Source: an uncultured Flavobacteriales bacterium
Lineage (GTDB): Bacteria > Bacteroidota > Bacteroidia > Flavobacteriales > Crocinitomicaceae
Assembly: GCA_946482515.1 (NCBI GenBank)
Contig: CAMLRS010000014.1
Span: 1 to 64,000, forward strand
Reading direction: 5' to 3'
DNA: 64,000 nucleotides
Below the pieces are notes generated by a model. That model was not told where the DNA came from, made no database searches, and worked only from the letters and a program-made list of their open reading frames with translations. Both the position numbers and the translations under genes were made by a program. This document shows, in pieces, positions 41,461-49,586 of the stretch. The first letter of the stretch is position 1, and the number at the start of each line of letters is the position of its first letter.

Positions 41461-42284
41461 AGGGCAAAAGCAAAAGGGTAAATCAATAAACGGAAAACAA
41501 TCCAGGAAACACTCAGCCAGCCGCTGATGTGGAGTAATTGGAGGCGACGCATGTGTTCATAGAACATGAACAGGTAAACCAGGCCGTAGCAGAAAGGCTG
41601 CAGCATTTCGGTGCTCATCCCGACGAAGTTCAGGAACGTCAGTCCGAGGTGGAAGAACAACAGGAGCAAGCCACCCAGCAAACTGATGAAAGCGAGATTG
41701 CCGGCATAATCAGCGAAGCCGTTTCGGTGAAACAATCGGAAAACCAGGAACTGGAACCCGAATTGTGCGAGGAATAATACGAGATCGGTATAAACCGGGT
41801 GACCGATGAAATAGTCTCCGAGCTGTTGTGTAAAATAAATACCCGTCGTGAGGTTCACGATCCAGCAGCAGAAAGCAATGAAAGCGATCCGCCAGCTAAT
41901 GGAAAGGGTAGGAGCACAAGCGCAGCGATCGTTGCAATCGGACGGAGCGACCATTTTCCGGTTGTAGCTGATGAAGCTGTACAATTGTTCCAGCAACCAG
42001 TGAATACCCGGCAGACGGCCAATTTTGGGAATGAGCGGAAAACGGTTGCCCAAAACGGTCAACAAACTGTCGACGCCGTATTCGACTGTTCCTTTCACCG
42101 GATCGACCAGCGCGATCTTGTTGCGGGAAACGGTGATGTCGAATGTCAATCCGGGTTGTTCGACGGCTTCGCTGTAGGGGAGGCGCCCGGCAGGAGCAAG
42201 GAAACCATGACGAATGAAAGCACCTGTATACCAGTTACACAGCGGACAGTCTTTGTCGTAAAGCAGAATGTGTGTCGGTTTCAT
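41457..42284 (-). CDS. DCC1-like thiol-disulfide oxidoreductase domain fused to a membrane domain
   Basis: A 275-residue protein. The N-terminal 110 residues are a DUF393/DCC module: LLYDKDCPLCNWYTGAFIRHG with the CPLC redox motif and IGRLPGIHWLLEQLY. The C-terminal part has about four to five hydrophobic segments (from residue 130 on). The arrangement suggests a membrane-tethered redox enzyme. Start at 42284 because the DCC motif then begins at residue 5; the longer frame reads through an operator. It is preceded by TTTCAA-N6-TTGAAA. Confidence 0.88.
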   Translation of the reverse strand: MKPTHILLYDKDCPLCNWYTGAFIRHGFLAPAGRLPYSEAVEQPGLTFDITVSRNKIALVDPVKGTVEYGVDSLLTVLGNRFPLIPKIGRLPGIHWLLEQLYSFISYNRKMVAPSDCNDRCACAPTLSISWRIAFIAFCCWIVNLTTGIYFTQQLGDYFIGHPVYTDLVLFLAQFGFQFLVFRLFHRNGFADYAGNLAFISLLGGLLLLFFHLGLTFLNFVGMSTEMLQPFCYGLVYLFMFYEHMRRLQLLHISGWLSVSWIVFRLLIYPFAFAL

Positions 42285-42307
42285 AAAGCTAATTTTAGTT
42301 TCTAAAC

Positions 42308-42325
42308 TTTCAATAAAAATTGAAA
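42308..42325. promoter_or_regulatory. Palindromic operator TTTCAA-N6-TTGAAA before the DCC gene
   Basis: TTTCAATAAAAATTGAAA is a perfect palindrome with a 6-base centre, 24 bases ahead of the DCC start. The same site precedes the GbsR/MarR gene at 42892-42909. Confidence 0.7.
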
Positions 42326-42334
42326 TACCCAATC

Positions 42335-42360
42335 AAAAAGAAACGGCTCTTTTGCCGCTT
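42335..42360 (-). terminator. Terminator between the GbsR/MarR gene and the DCC gene
   Basis: On the minus strand AAGCGGC-AAAAGA-GCCGTTT is followed by CTTTTT. It separates the regulator from the operon it probably controls. Confidence 0.75.
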
Positions 42361-42369
42361 CGTGTTTTC

Positions 42370-42873
42370 TTATTTAAAGAACTGAATGATCTTCCCGAAG
42401 AAGACATGCTCGTCAGCTTTCATCAACGTATCAGATAATCCATCGAGACGGGAAACCAGTCGTTGCAGGTCGGTGATCGTATCGGTGAAAGCTTCTTTTT
42501 CTGCTGAGTCCGGACCTTCTACAGCTGACAATTCAGCCAGGTGTTGTTGCAAAGGTTCGATCTCACGGCGTTTGCGCTCTTTGGTAATGCGTTTGGCGAT
42601 TTCCCACACATCTTTTTCAGCACGGAAATACTCGCGACGATCGCCCGGAAACGTTTCCTTGTAAACCAGGTTCCAGTTCATCAGCTCGCGGATGTTCATA
42701 TTAGCGTTCCCGCGAGAAATGGAGAGTGTTTCCATGATTTCCTCCGTGCAAAGCGACTTAGTACTGGTCAGCAGCAGGGCATGCACCTGGGCCATCGAGC
42801 GGTTAATTCCCCACTGGGAACCGAAGTTCCCCCAGAGCTGAATGAATTGTTGTTTTGCTGTTTCGAGTTCCAT
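42370..42873 (-). CDS. GbsR/MarR family transcriptional regulator
   Basis: A 167-residue winged-helix repressor of the GbsR branch. Landmarks are WGINRSMAQVHALLL near residue 18, the recognition helix region TEEIMETLSISRGNANMNIRELM, and WNLVYKETFPGDRREYF (wing). The C-terminal half is a helical dimerisation region. The promoter carries the palindrome TTTCAA-N6-TTGAAA, repeated before the DCC gene, which suggests autoregulation and control of the DCC-TIGR01777 pair. Confidence 0.92.
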   Translation of the reverse strand: MELETAKQQFIQLWGNFGSQWGINRSMAQVHALLLTSTKSLCTEEIMETLSISRGNANMNIRELMNWNLVYKETFPGDRREYFRAEKDVWEIAKRITKERKRREIEPLQQHLAELSAVEGPDSAEKEAFTDTITDLQRLVSRLDGLSDTLMKADEHVFFGKIIQFFK

Positions 42874-42877
42874 ATTT

Positions 42878-42885
42878 CAAATATA
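42878..42885 (-). promoter_or_regulatory. Probable -7 element of the GbsR/MarR gene
   Basis: On the minus strand TATATTTG fits TAnnTTTG and lies four bases from the ATG, so the transcript would be leaderless or nearly so. Confidence 0.45.
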
Positions 42886-42891
42886 CAGAAT

Positions 42892-42909
42892 TTTCAATAA
42901 TATTTGAAA
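42892..42909. promoter_or_regulatory. Palindromic operator TTTCAA-N6-TTGAAA before the GbsR/MarR gene
   Basis: TTTCAATAATATTTGAAA. An overlapping perfect 10-bp pair, TTTCAAATAT (42875-42884) and ATATTTGAAA (42900-42909), spans the -7 element, so a bound repressor would block the promoter. Confidence 0.7.
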
Positions 42910-42950
42910 GTTTTGAATTGTTTTTTCATACAACTCAATTTAGTTGAGGG

Positions 42951-43034
42951 ACAGCCTCCTCCCTTGAGGACTGAGGAAGGTGGTTTTCTAATAGAATCGT
43001 GCTGGCCACCCCCTTTTATTCCCCCTCAAGGGGG
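42951..43034. repeat. CCCTTGAGG / CCCCCTCAAGGGGG spacer repeat
   Basis: CCCCCTCAAGGGGG (43021-43034) is a near-perfect palindrome directly after the stop of the T9SS gene at 43041. A degenerate relative, cctcccttgaggactgagg, lies at 42956. Palindromes of this kind are common between Bacteroidota genes. Confidence 0.5.
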
Positions 43035-43040
43035 AAGCAG

Positions 43041-44021
43041 TTATAAAAGTCGAATCAACTGCCGAACGGCCTTTCCACTCGCGTTTTCCGCCACAACGAA
43101 GTAAACGCCTTTGTCCAGCTCTTGCGAGAAAGAAAACGTGCTGTTATCGGTATGCTCATACGTACTCACGAGCTGGCCCATCGCATTCATAACGGAAACG
43201 GTAGCTGTTCCAGGGAGTGCTAAGCTAAAATGATCGCTTGCCGGATTTGGATACAACTGCACCGCGAGCTCGTTTTCTTCCACATTGAGGAAAACATTGA
43301 TCACGCCAACGGCATCAAGATCGAAACCACAGGAGGAAAATGGGGTTGGATACGGATCGTTGATCACAGTGTCGTTCTGGTCGGTTGTACCCGTTCCGGT
43401 AATGGCACCAATGGCGTCGATGATGCGGATGTGCGTGATCATTTCAGTGTTCAGCAAAGCATCAACAGGCAGGTCGGCGAGATCGAAAGGTGTTCCGAAA
43501 CCGCGCTTGTATTTGCCAGCCAGGTTGTTCACATAACGGCAATCGGAGGTGGAAGAATTGCTGAGCTGTACATCCGTCGGGATTTCCGAGGTGGACGGGA
43601 AACGGAAAAAATGAACGCCGTCGCTGCTCACTTCTACATGACCCAATTCCATGTAATGATCCACAAATCCGTTTTCGAAAATGGCAAAGTCAAAGCCCGG
43701 ACCGTCAGTGATCAGCTGGTCGAACGTCAGGGTTACGATGCCGCTGTCGCCCAACGAAACAGCGGAAGTGATATCGCCCTCAGCCGGTCCGAACGCGTTT
43801 TCGATGGAACCAAACGTAGCACGATTGCTGTCGTCGAATTCCATTGTCGTGTCATTGATATCGATGTAGCCGCGTGAAATCGTTCCGTTGGTTGCCCAGG
43901 CGATAAAGCAGGAGCTGTCTTTCGGAATAGCCGTTGAGCCCGGCTGACCGTATTCCGGGGCGAATGATTGTGCTGCCGCAGCAAAGGGCAGGAGAGAAAG
44001 TATAAAAAGGATCTTATTCAT
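43041..44021 (-). CDS. T9SS-sorted surface protein of the cobalamin operon
   Basis: A 326-residue secreted protein, last gene of the riboswitch operon. Signal peptide MNKILFILSLLPFAAAAQ. The body (about residues 20-240) contains conserved surface-protein segments such as FAPEYGQPGSTAIPKDSS, VSLGDSGIVTLTFD, GPGFDFAIFENGF and CRYVNNLAGKYKRGFGTPFDL. It ends in a type A sorting domain (LYPNPASDHFSLALPG to YFVVAENASGKAV). The family recurs beside BtuB-type receptors, so a cobalamin-capture role is plausible but unproven. It overlaps the upstream gene by eight bases. Confidence 0.8.
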   Translation of the reverse strand: MNKILFILSLLPFAAAAQSFAPEYGQPGSTAIPKDSSCFIAWATNGTISRGYIDINDTTMEFDDSNRATFGSIENAFGPAEGDITSAVSLGDSGIVTLTFDQLITDGPGFDFAIFENGFVDHYMELGHVEVSSDGVHFFRFPSTSEIPTDVQLSNSSTSDCRYVNNLAGKYKRGFGTPFDLADLPVDALLNTEMITHIRIIDAIGAITGTGTTDQNDTVINDPYPTPFSSCGFDLDAVGVINVFLNVEENELAVQLYPNPASDHFSLALPGTATVSVMNAMGQLVSTYEHTDNSTFSFSQELDKGVYFVVAENASGKAVRQLIRLL

Positions 44022-45075
44022 AGACTAATAATTTGGAGGGATTGAGCCCAACGTGGTAGCTGCGCTCAAAACTGCCGGCTGCCGTAAACAGGTGGATGTA
44101 ACCGGAATTGGTGTACCCGTTGGCATCAGCGCAATAAATTTTGTTGGTAACAGGCGAATAGGTAATACCATATAAAGTGGTAATAGAAGCGGTCGAAATG
44201 AAATTCGGAGTAATCAGCTGTTCGGTCAGGGCATTGAAGAGGCCAATGGCGCTGGTTTGATCATTGAAGTTGTAATAGCTGATCAGCAATTGGTCGTTCA
44301 TACGGGTAATGCCGCTGGCATCGAAGGTGTAGCTTTCCACTTTGGTGTCGGTTACCGGATCGATGCGGTGCATGCGGGAAGGAATGCTGCCGTAATTGCC
44401 GCGACTGATCACATACACATCGCCTTCGCTATCGGTGCAGACCGCTCCCGGGTTTTCACCCACGGTAATGCGATCGAGTTCTTGCAGACTAGCCAGGCTG
44501 ATGACTGAAACCGTACTGTCTTTTACGGTGTTCAATCCGCCGGAATTGGCTACATACAGTTTGCCGTTGCTGATGTCGAGTCCTTCAGGATTACTTCCAA
44601 CAGCAATGCGCTGTGTAACGGTCAGCGAAGTAGTATCGATCACGTCCACATAGCCGTCGAAGCAGCTTACAAAAGCACGTGAGCCATCGAAAACGATGTA
44701 ACGCGGTTGCTTTGCAACACCGCCGTGGATCATGGAAATCTGTGTGATCGGATCGCCGGTAAGCGCGTCGAGGACTTCGATCGTGCTGGATACGTTTACG
44801 ATGATGTAGATCTTATTTCCGTAACGGGCAATGTCGTTGCCGGTATCGCCCAGTCCGCGATTGGTTTTGTCTTCGAAAAAGGTCGTGTTGACCGTATGAT
44901 CGTTGGTATTTACCCAGCACAAGGTTGAATTGTTGAGCTGAAACAAGCCTTCGTTCAGAACCAGCAAGCCGTGTTCGAGAACCGCCGGTGCAGGTGCTTC
45001 CGGCTCGGGCTTTTTCTTTTTGCACGACAGCAGCGCCATTCCCAGGCAAGCGATCAGTAAAATCTTAGAATTCAT
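44014..45075 (-). CDS. BtuG-like surface lipoprotein (DUF5074/YncE-type propeller)
   Basis: A 353-residue lipoprotein (MNSKILLIACLGMALLSCKK, lipobox LLSC). The mature protein is a seven-bladed YncE-like propeller: repeated blades such as KQPRYIVFDGSRAFVSCFDG, NPEGLDISNGKLYVANSGG and NPGAVCTDSEGDVYVISRG. In Bacteroides, BtuG proteins of this fold bind cobalamin at the surface and hand it to BtuB. Here the gene lies between the receptor and the T9SS protein, overlapping the receptor's end by eleven bases. Confidence 0.85.
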   Translation of the reverse strand: MNSKILLIACLGMALLSCKKKKPEPEAPAPAVLEHGLLVLNEGLFQLNNSTLCWVNTNDHTVNTTFFEDKTNRGLGDTGNDIARYGNKIYIIVNVSSTIEVLDALTGDPITQISMIHGGVAKQPRYIVFDGSRAFVSCFDGYVDVIDTTSLTVTQRIAVGSNPEGLDISNGKLYVANSGGLNTVKDSTVSVISLASLQELDRITVGENPGAVCTDSEGDVYVISRGNYGSIPSRMHRIDPVTDTKVESYTFDASGITRMNDQLLISYYNFNDQTSAIGLFNALTEQLITPNFISTASITTLYGITYSPVTNKIYCADANGYTNSGYIHLFTAAGSFERSYHVGLNPSKLLVYE

Positions 45076-46999
45076 AGCTTAAACGAAAAAGGACATTTCT
45101 GCCGGGCATGATGAAAAAACGAATGTAATCATAGTAGCGGTCGGTGAGGTTATTTACAGCCAAACGAGCGGTGAGCTTGTGTCGTCCGAAAGCAGTGGTG
45201 TAAAACAGCGAGCAATCGAACAGCAGGAAATCTTCCACGAGGTTCGCACGGATGTTTTCGTTCAGCGCATAGCGTTCGCCCTGGTAAGTCGTCAGAAAGC
45301 TGATTCCCCAGTGTTTGCGTTCGTAGTTCAGCTCGGCAGTTCCTGCGTGGATTGGAGAATATGCCAGGATATGACCGTAAGTTGGGCCATCCGGGTTGCT
45401 GAGATCCTGCGTGTATTGAAACGTATAATTCACATTCAAACTGAGCTGCGCCTTGTCGAAATGGTAATAGATTCCCTGTGTGCATTCCACGCCCAAAGCT
45501 TGTGATTTCCCTACATTCTGGATCGACCAGATGAAGAGGTTTTTGGTTGGAATGGCCAGGATTTTATCCGTAGCGTAGACATAGAACGGTTGTAGATTGC
45601 TTCTGAAAATCAGGTTTTTGACACTTTTTCTCATATCCAGTCGAATCCAAGCCATGTGTGCTTTTTCGGGAACCAGATCGTCGTTGCCCACCTGGTTGTA
45701 ATACAATTCGTTGAACGACGGCTGTCTCACGGTATAGCGGTAACCGGTGGAAAACAGGAAGCCGCGTCCCAGGGGAATCATCCAGTCGATCATCGGCAGA
45801 AAAGCAAACGTATGGCGCGTACTGATCGGACGATTCTGATCGTTGACGTATTGGATGCCCAATTGGGTCGATAATTCCCCGAAATACTTGAATGTCCCGG
45901 CCAGTAAGCCATCTGTAGACGCGCGGTAAGGTATACGCTCAAACGAAGCTGTGCGCAATTGTTCGAAGCGTTGTCCGGCTCCGGCCAGCAGCTTGATTTT
46001 CGTTCCAGGCGAGTAGCTCCATTGCGTTTGTCCTTCGAGCTGTTGCGACAGGTAGTGACTGTGCAGGAAGCCTTCTGCATTCAGGTAATTCGAATCAACG
46101 TAATCGAGCGAATTTTGCTGGTAGGAAACGGTCGTGGCGTTTTGCCATTTCTGACGGCTGAATGCGTGGCGCAGGCTCAGCAGGTTGTTGACGCCGTATA
46201 AGCGTTGTCCGGCAGTTTCGTTGTAAAAAACCACGGCTCCGGGCAAACCTTTATTGAACTGCGCGCCGGAATAACTCAGCCGGATTTCCTGTTTTGCTGT
46301 CGGAGACCACGTAATTGCAGCTGTTCCGAAAGCATCTTTGAGATCACCGTTGTGCCGGCGGGTGCTCACTTCCGTTGATCCGTTGAGATAAGTAAAGGGA
46401 TAATCGCCTTCAAACATCCGTCCTTTTCCGGAAAGGGAAAAGCGCCACTTGGACAATTGCTGCCCCACGAAAACATGCGCGTCGTATTGCTGAAACGAAC
46501 CGGCCTGTATACCTGCAACTAATTGAAAGGAATCGTTTGGTTGCGCTGCATGACGCGTTTCAATGGCAATGACCTGTCCGGCAAGCTTGGCGTGTACGGG
46601 ATAATCGATCGAAGTAGCTGCCGATTGAACGGATGACAGACTTTTGATGAAATCGGCCGGTAATTGACCAAGATCAGTCTGACCGCTTTGGGTTTGCGCC
46701 AGGGCAAAGTTGTCGAGCACAACGCTCGTATGTCCGGCGCCAAGACTGCGGAACGTAACGGTTTTCATGCCGCCCAGTCCGCCGTAGCTGCGCAATTGCA
46801 TGCCCGGAAACAGAACAAGCAGCTGCCCGATGTCGTTTGCCATACGCCGCTCAATTTGTCGTTTGTTCAGCGTAATCAGACCCGGACGGCTGCTTGTCGG
46901 TGTGCCGAATACCACAACGGAGTCAATAGTCGTTTCCGGTCCCTGTGCAAATGCGACAGAGAAGGAACACAACAATCCGATGCAGATCAGCGCTTTCAA
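45065..46999 (-). CDS. btuB: TonB-dependent cobalamin receptor (BtuB-like)
   Basis: A 644-residue outer-membrane receptor, predicted importer of cobalamin or corrinoids. Signal peptide ends VAFAQ. The plug domain has RPGLITLNKRQIERRMANDIGQLLV, MQLRSYGGLGGMKTVTFRS and GAGHTSVVLDNFALAQTQSG; the rest is a 22-stranded barrel ending in FFIMPGRNVLFRLSYEF with a terminal aromatic. The only suitable start is TTG at 46999, directly before KALICIGLLC. A cobalamin riboswitch precedes the operon, which justifies the substrate. Confidence 0.88.
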   Translation of the reverse strand: MKALICIGLLCSFSVAFAQGPETTIDSVVVFGTPTSSRPGLITLNKRQIERRMANDIGQLLVLFPGMQLRSYGGLGGMKTVTFRSLGAGHTSVVLDNFALAQTQSGQTDLGQLPADFIKSLSSVQSAATSIDYPVHAKLAGQVIAIETRHAAQPNDSFQLVAGIQAGSFQQYDAHVFVGQQLSKWRFSLSGKGRMFEGDYPFTYLNGSTEVSTRRHNGDLKDAFGTAAITWSPTAKQEIRLSYSGAQFNKGLPGAVVFYNETAGQRLYGVNNLLSLRHAFSRQKWQNATTVSYQQNSLDYVDSNYLNAEGFLHSHYLSQQLEGQTQWSYSPGTKIKLLAGAGQRFEQLRTASFERIPYRASTDGLLAGTFKYFGELSTQLGIQYVNDQNRPISTRHTFAFLPMIDWMIPLGRGFLFSTGYRYTVRQPSFNELYYNQVGNDDLVPEKAHMAWIRLDMRKSVKNLIFRSNLQPFYVYATDKILAIPTKNLFIWSIQNVGKSQALGVECTQGIYYHFDKAQLSLNVNYTFQYTQDLSNPDGPTYGHILAYSPIHAGTAELNYERKHWGISFLTTYQGERYALNENIRANLVEDFLLFDCSLFYTTAFGRHKLTARLAVNNLTDRYYDYIRFFIMPGRNVLFRLSYEF

Positions 47000-47025
47000 C
47001 CTAAATCAGGTGGTGAATAGTGGAG

Positions 47026-47982
47026 TCAACGTTTGATCAGCGTAGAACGCGTCACGCCTGTTGCATTGGTCAGCTCGACAAAATAGCAGCCAGAGTTCCA
47101 ATTTTCAGTGGACAGGGTTAGGAGTCCTTCAGAAGCGCCATTCCAGATCAGTGATCCGGTTGCGCTGTAGATGCGAATGTTGCCGGCTTGTCCGTCGATC
47201 GTCATGTGATCGTTTGCCGGGTTCGGGTACATGCTGAAAGCAGGAATTGCGTGCTCCGTCAGTCCAACCGTACCGAATTTCAGGTTGTCCATCGCGAAGT
47301 AGCCCGGTGTGTTGATGTAACCGAACGACATATCGGATGATTCGAGCGCGAAGCTCAGGTAGCTCACTTCACCTAACTCAGAAAGGTCAACCGTTTCCCA
47401 GGTATCTACGATGTAATCCTGCGTGCTGTCAGCAAAACGGTAGTCTGCCAGGTAGAATGTTACCGTATCGATAGCGTTCGTATCGGCGTCGCAACCAATG
47501 ATCAGCAGTCGGAAATAATCTGCACCGTTGGTGCCATCCGGCTCGCCATTGGCGTTGTTTGGTGAGCCAAATACTTTTCCGAACTGGTCGCCGTTCAGCA
47601 TGGAAAGTGCAGCCCAGGTTGTATTCGTAATCTGAACGCTTTCCAGCACGCGTGGAACGCCCAGGTGGAGATAACCGCTGTAGTTAACACCGTAAGTTGC
47701 ACTTCCGTTCCCGCCGCTACCGGCATAAGCGCTGTATTGGTTGGCAGCACCTTGCTGCGTAGTGTTTGTTTTGTTGGAATACGACCATCCGGACCAGTAA
47801 TCGAACTCGTCGTTGTAATTGTTGGTAAAAGTCAAACCGCCTGAAACAAATTCTCCTGCGAGGTCAGACCCGTTGTAGAACGTATCCGCCGGAATCGTCA
47901 GATCTTCAAAAGTGATGGTTGTTGTTTGTGCCGAAACACCGGTTGCGGCCAGAACGGCCATAGCGAGTAATGTTTTTTTCAT
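47026..47982 (-). CDS. DUF4465 protein with T9SS sorting domain, first gene of the cobalamin operon
   Basis: A 318-residue secreted protein. Signal peptide MKKTLLAMAVLAATGVSAQ. The DUF4465 domain covers residues 20-235: ITFEDLTIPADTFYNG, FDYWSGWSYSNKTNTT, the CDADTNAIDTVTFYLADYR strand pair and SSDMSFGYINTPGYFAMDNL. It ends in a type A sorting domain (SMYPNPANDHMTIDGQAG onward). DUF4465 genes are frequent neighbours of BtuB receptors; as first gene behind the riboswitch it is probably a surface corrinoid-binding accessory. Confidence 0.85.
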   Translation of the reverse strand: MKKTLLAMAVLAATGVSAQTTTITFEDLTIPADTFYNGSDLAGEFVSGGLTFTNNYNDEFDYWSGWSYSNKTNTTQQGAANQYSAYAGSGGNGSATYGVNYSGYLHLGVPRVLESVQITNTTWAALSMLNGDQFGKVFGSPNNANGEPDGTNGADYFRLLIIGCDADTNAIDTVTFYLADYRFADSTQDYIVDTWETVDLSELGEVSYLSFALESSDMSFGYINTPGYFAMDNLKFGTVGLTEHAIPAFSMYPNPANDHMTIDGQAGNIRIYSATGSLIWNGASEGLLTLSTENWNSGCYFVELTNATGVTRSTLIKR

Positions 47983-48111
47983 TGCTTTTAACGCATTTAA
48001 AAATGAATAATAAACAGCAAATGAAAAAATCAGAATAGAAGAAACAGAACCGGATGCGCGCCAGCCGGTAATGAATCGGACTTTAATCTGAAGTCTTCAT
48101 TCAAATAATTA

Positions 48112-48272
48112 AAGGCAGGTATTCTGACTTCCCTCTGCCGATTTTGCCTTCCCACTCCGATTTTCGGAACAGTGACATTTTTAAAATCAGCATTAACAAG
48201 GGTTTACAGCTGCAGATACAGTTCCGGAGTTACACCGGATTCCCTTTTTCATTCCGACCAGGTCGGAAACCA
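48112..48272 (-). ncRNA. Cobalamin riboswitch
   Basis: On the minus strand the leader contains GGGAATCCGGTGTAACTCCG, then GGAACTGTATCTGCAGCTGTAA and the B12-box end GAAGTCAGAATACCTGCC, in the order of the cobalamin aptamer. It lies 130 bases ahead of the DUF4465 gene and downstream of a consensus promoter. High adenosylcobalamin should repress the whole uptake operon. Boundaries are approximate. Confidence 0.93.
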
Positions 48273-48282
48273 ATAACCGGCT

Positions 48283-48313
48283 CAAAGATAGGAATTAAAG
48301 TCATTGTAACAAA
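48283..48313 (-). promoter_or_regulatory. Consensus sigma-A promoter of the cobalamin operon
   Basis: On the minus strand TTTG (48313-48310), 19 bases, then TATCTTTG (48290-48283): an exact match to TTTG-N19-TAnnTTTG. Transcription should begin near 48276, just ahead of the riboswitch. Confidence 0.8.
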
Positions 48314-48410
48314 AGTGTGAAAATACCTGATGCTATCCTTTTCAACCATCGGTTGTAGATAACCGGTTGCGACTTTCGCGCAAAGACGGATCGACTTATC
48401 AAAAAAAGAT

Positions 48411-48418
48411 TACTTTTG
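48411..48418 (+). promoter_or_regulatory. Probable -7 element of the TPR-ribH operon
   Basis: TACTTTTG fits TAnnTTTG, 20 bases before the ATG. No clear -33. Confidence 0.4.
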
Positions 48419-48438
48419 CAACGCTTAAACTTGTACTA

Positions 48439-49080
48439 ATGGCGAATACCATCAATACCAACAACCTGAAACAACAGTTTAAAGAAAACAAGCAATTGCG
48501 CATGATCACCTTTGCAATCGGAGGTGTATTGCTGTTGCTGGTAGGCTACCTGCTCTACCGTCAGTTTATTTTCGGACCGAAAAATGACAAATCGAAAGGT
48601 GTTTTCCACACGGGATTGAACTATGCGGCAAAAGACTCTACCGATCAGGCAATTGATGCATTGCTTCCTGTAGTAAAGAAATACGACGGAACAGTTGGAG
48701 GTGAAAACGCTCAGTTTATCCTCGGTCGTCAGTACATGGAGAAAGGTAACTTCAAGAAAGCACTCGAAGCACTCGAAGGCGTAAAAGTTTCCGACACGTA
48801 TGTACGCGTTTATGCAGTTGGTCTGCAAGGCGATTGCTACAGCGAGCTGGGTAAATACCAGGAAGCGATGGACAAGTACGAAGAAGCGGCTTCCATCAAC
48901 GAAAACGACAAAACATCACCGGAATACCTGTTCAAAGCTGCATTGGTGGCTGAACACCTGAAGCAATTTGAGAAAGCAACGGAGCTTTACGAAAAGATCC
49001 GCGATACTTACAGCGTATTTGGACAAATGAAAGCGATCGATAAATACATTGCTCGCGCGAAAAACTCTAAAGTGAAATAA
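48439..49080 (+). CDS. Membrane-anchored TPR protein (YfgM-like)
   Basis: A 213-residue protein with one transmembrane helix (about residues 22-42, MITFAIGGVLLLLVGYLLY) and a periplasmic TPR domain: GENAQFILGRQYMEKGNFKKA, VRVYAVGLQGDCYSELGKYQEA and SPEYLFKAALVAEHLKQFEKA. It resembles YfgM, which assists outer-membrane biogenesis. The ATG at 48439 is chosen because the upstream codons are not hydrophobic or conserved. It is directly followed by ribH (one base gap), an arrangement common in Bacteroidota. Confidence 0.85.
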   Translation: MANTINTNNLKQQFKENKQLRMITFAIGGVLLLLVGYLLYRQFIFGPKNDKSKGVFHTGLNYAAKDSTDQAIDALLPVVKKYDGTVGGENAQFILGRQYMEKGNFKKALEALEGVKVSDTYVRVYAVGLQGDCYSELGKYQEAMDKYEEAASINENDKTSPEYLFKAALVAEHLKQFEKATELYEKIRDTYSVFGQMKAIDKYIARAKNSKVK

Positions 49081-49081
49081 C

Positions 49082-49576
49082 GTGGCAACAAGTCTGAAAA
49101 ACTTATCAGCTTACGACAAACAAGCCATTCCTAACAGTGCCGATTGCAAGATCGGCATTGTTGTTTCTGAATGGAACGATCATATCACGCACAAGCTGCT
49201 GGAAGGCGCTGTAACGACCTTTCTTGAAAACGGCATGAAAGAAGAACAGCTCTTCATTCACCACGTTCCGGGAGCATTTGAATTGCCGCTGGGAGCGCAA
49301 TGGCTGCTCGAAAATCAGAATCATGCACTGGATGGCGTATTGGTGATCGGTGTGGTGATCCAGGGTGAGACCCGCCATTTTGATTTCGTGTGCCACGGTG
49401 CCACGCAGGGCATTATGGACGTGATGCTGAAAACCAGCAAACCGCTTTCGTTCTGTCTGCTCACCGACAACACCGAACAGCAGTCGCTCGACCGTTCGGG
49501 AGGCAAGCACGGTAACAAAGGCATCGAATGCGCGGTGACTTTATTGAAAATGATCGGATTGAAAAAATCCCTCTAA
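49082..49576 (+). CDS. ribH: 6,7-dimethyl-8-ribityllumazine synthase
   Basis: Makes the penultimate riboflavin precursor. 164 residues with GTG start. Landmarks are KIGIVVSEWNDHITHKLLEGA (substrate-binding start), VPGAFELPLGAQWL, and GVVIQGETRHFDFVCHGATQGIMDV with the catalytic histidine, then LLTDNTEQQSLDR. All active-site segments are intact. It forms an icosahedral or pentameric assembly in the cytoplasm. Confidence 0.97.
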   Translation: MATSLKNLSAYDKQAIPNSADCKIGIVVSEWNDHITHKLLEGAVTTFLENGMKEEQLFIHHVPGAFELPLGAQWLLENQNHALDGVLVIGVVIQGETRHFDFVCHGATQGIMDVMLKTSKPLSFCLLTDNTEQQSLDRSGGKHGNKGIECAVTLLKMIGLKKSL

Positions 49577-49586
49577 ATAATTTCCT

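Noticed and set aside
43230..43877. 215-codon plus-strand frame
   Set aside because: Antisense to the T9SS protein of the cobalamin operon; no motifs.
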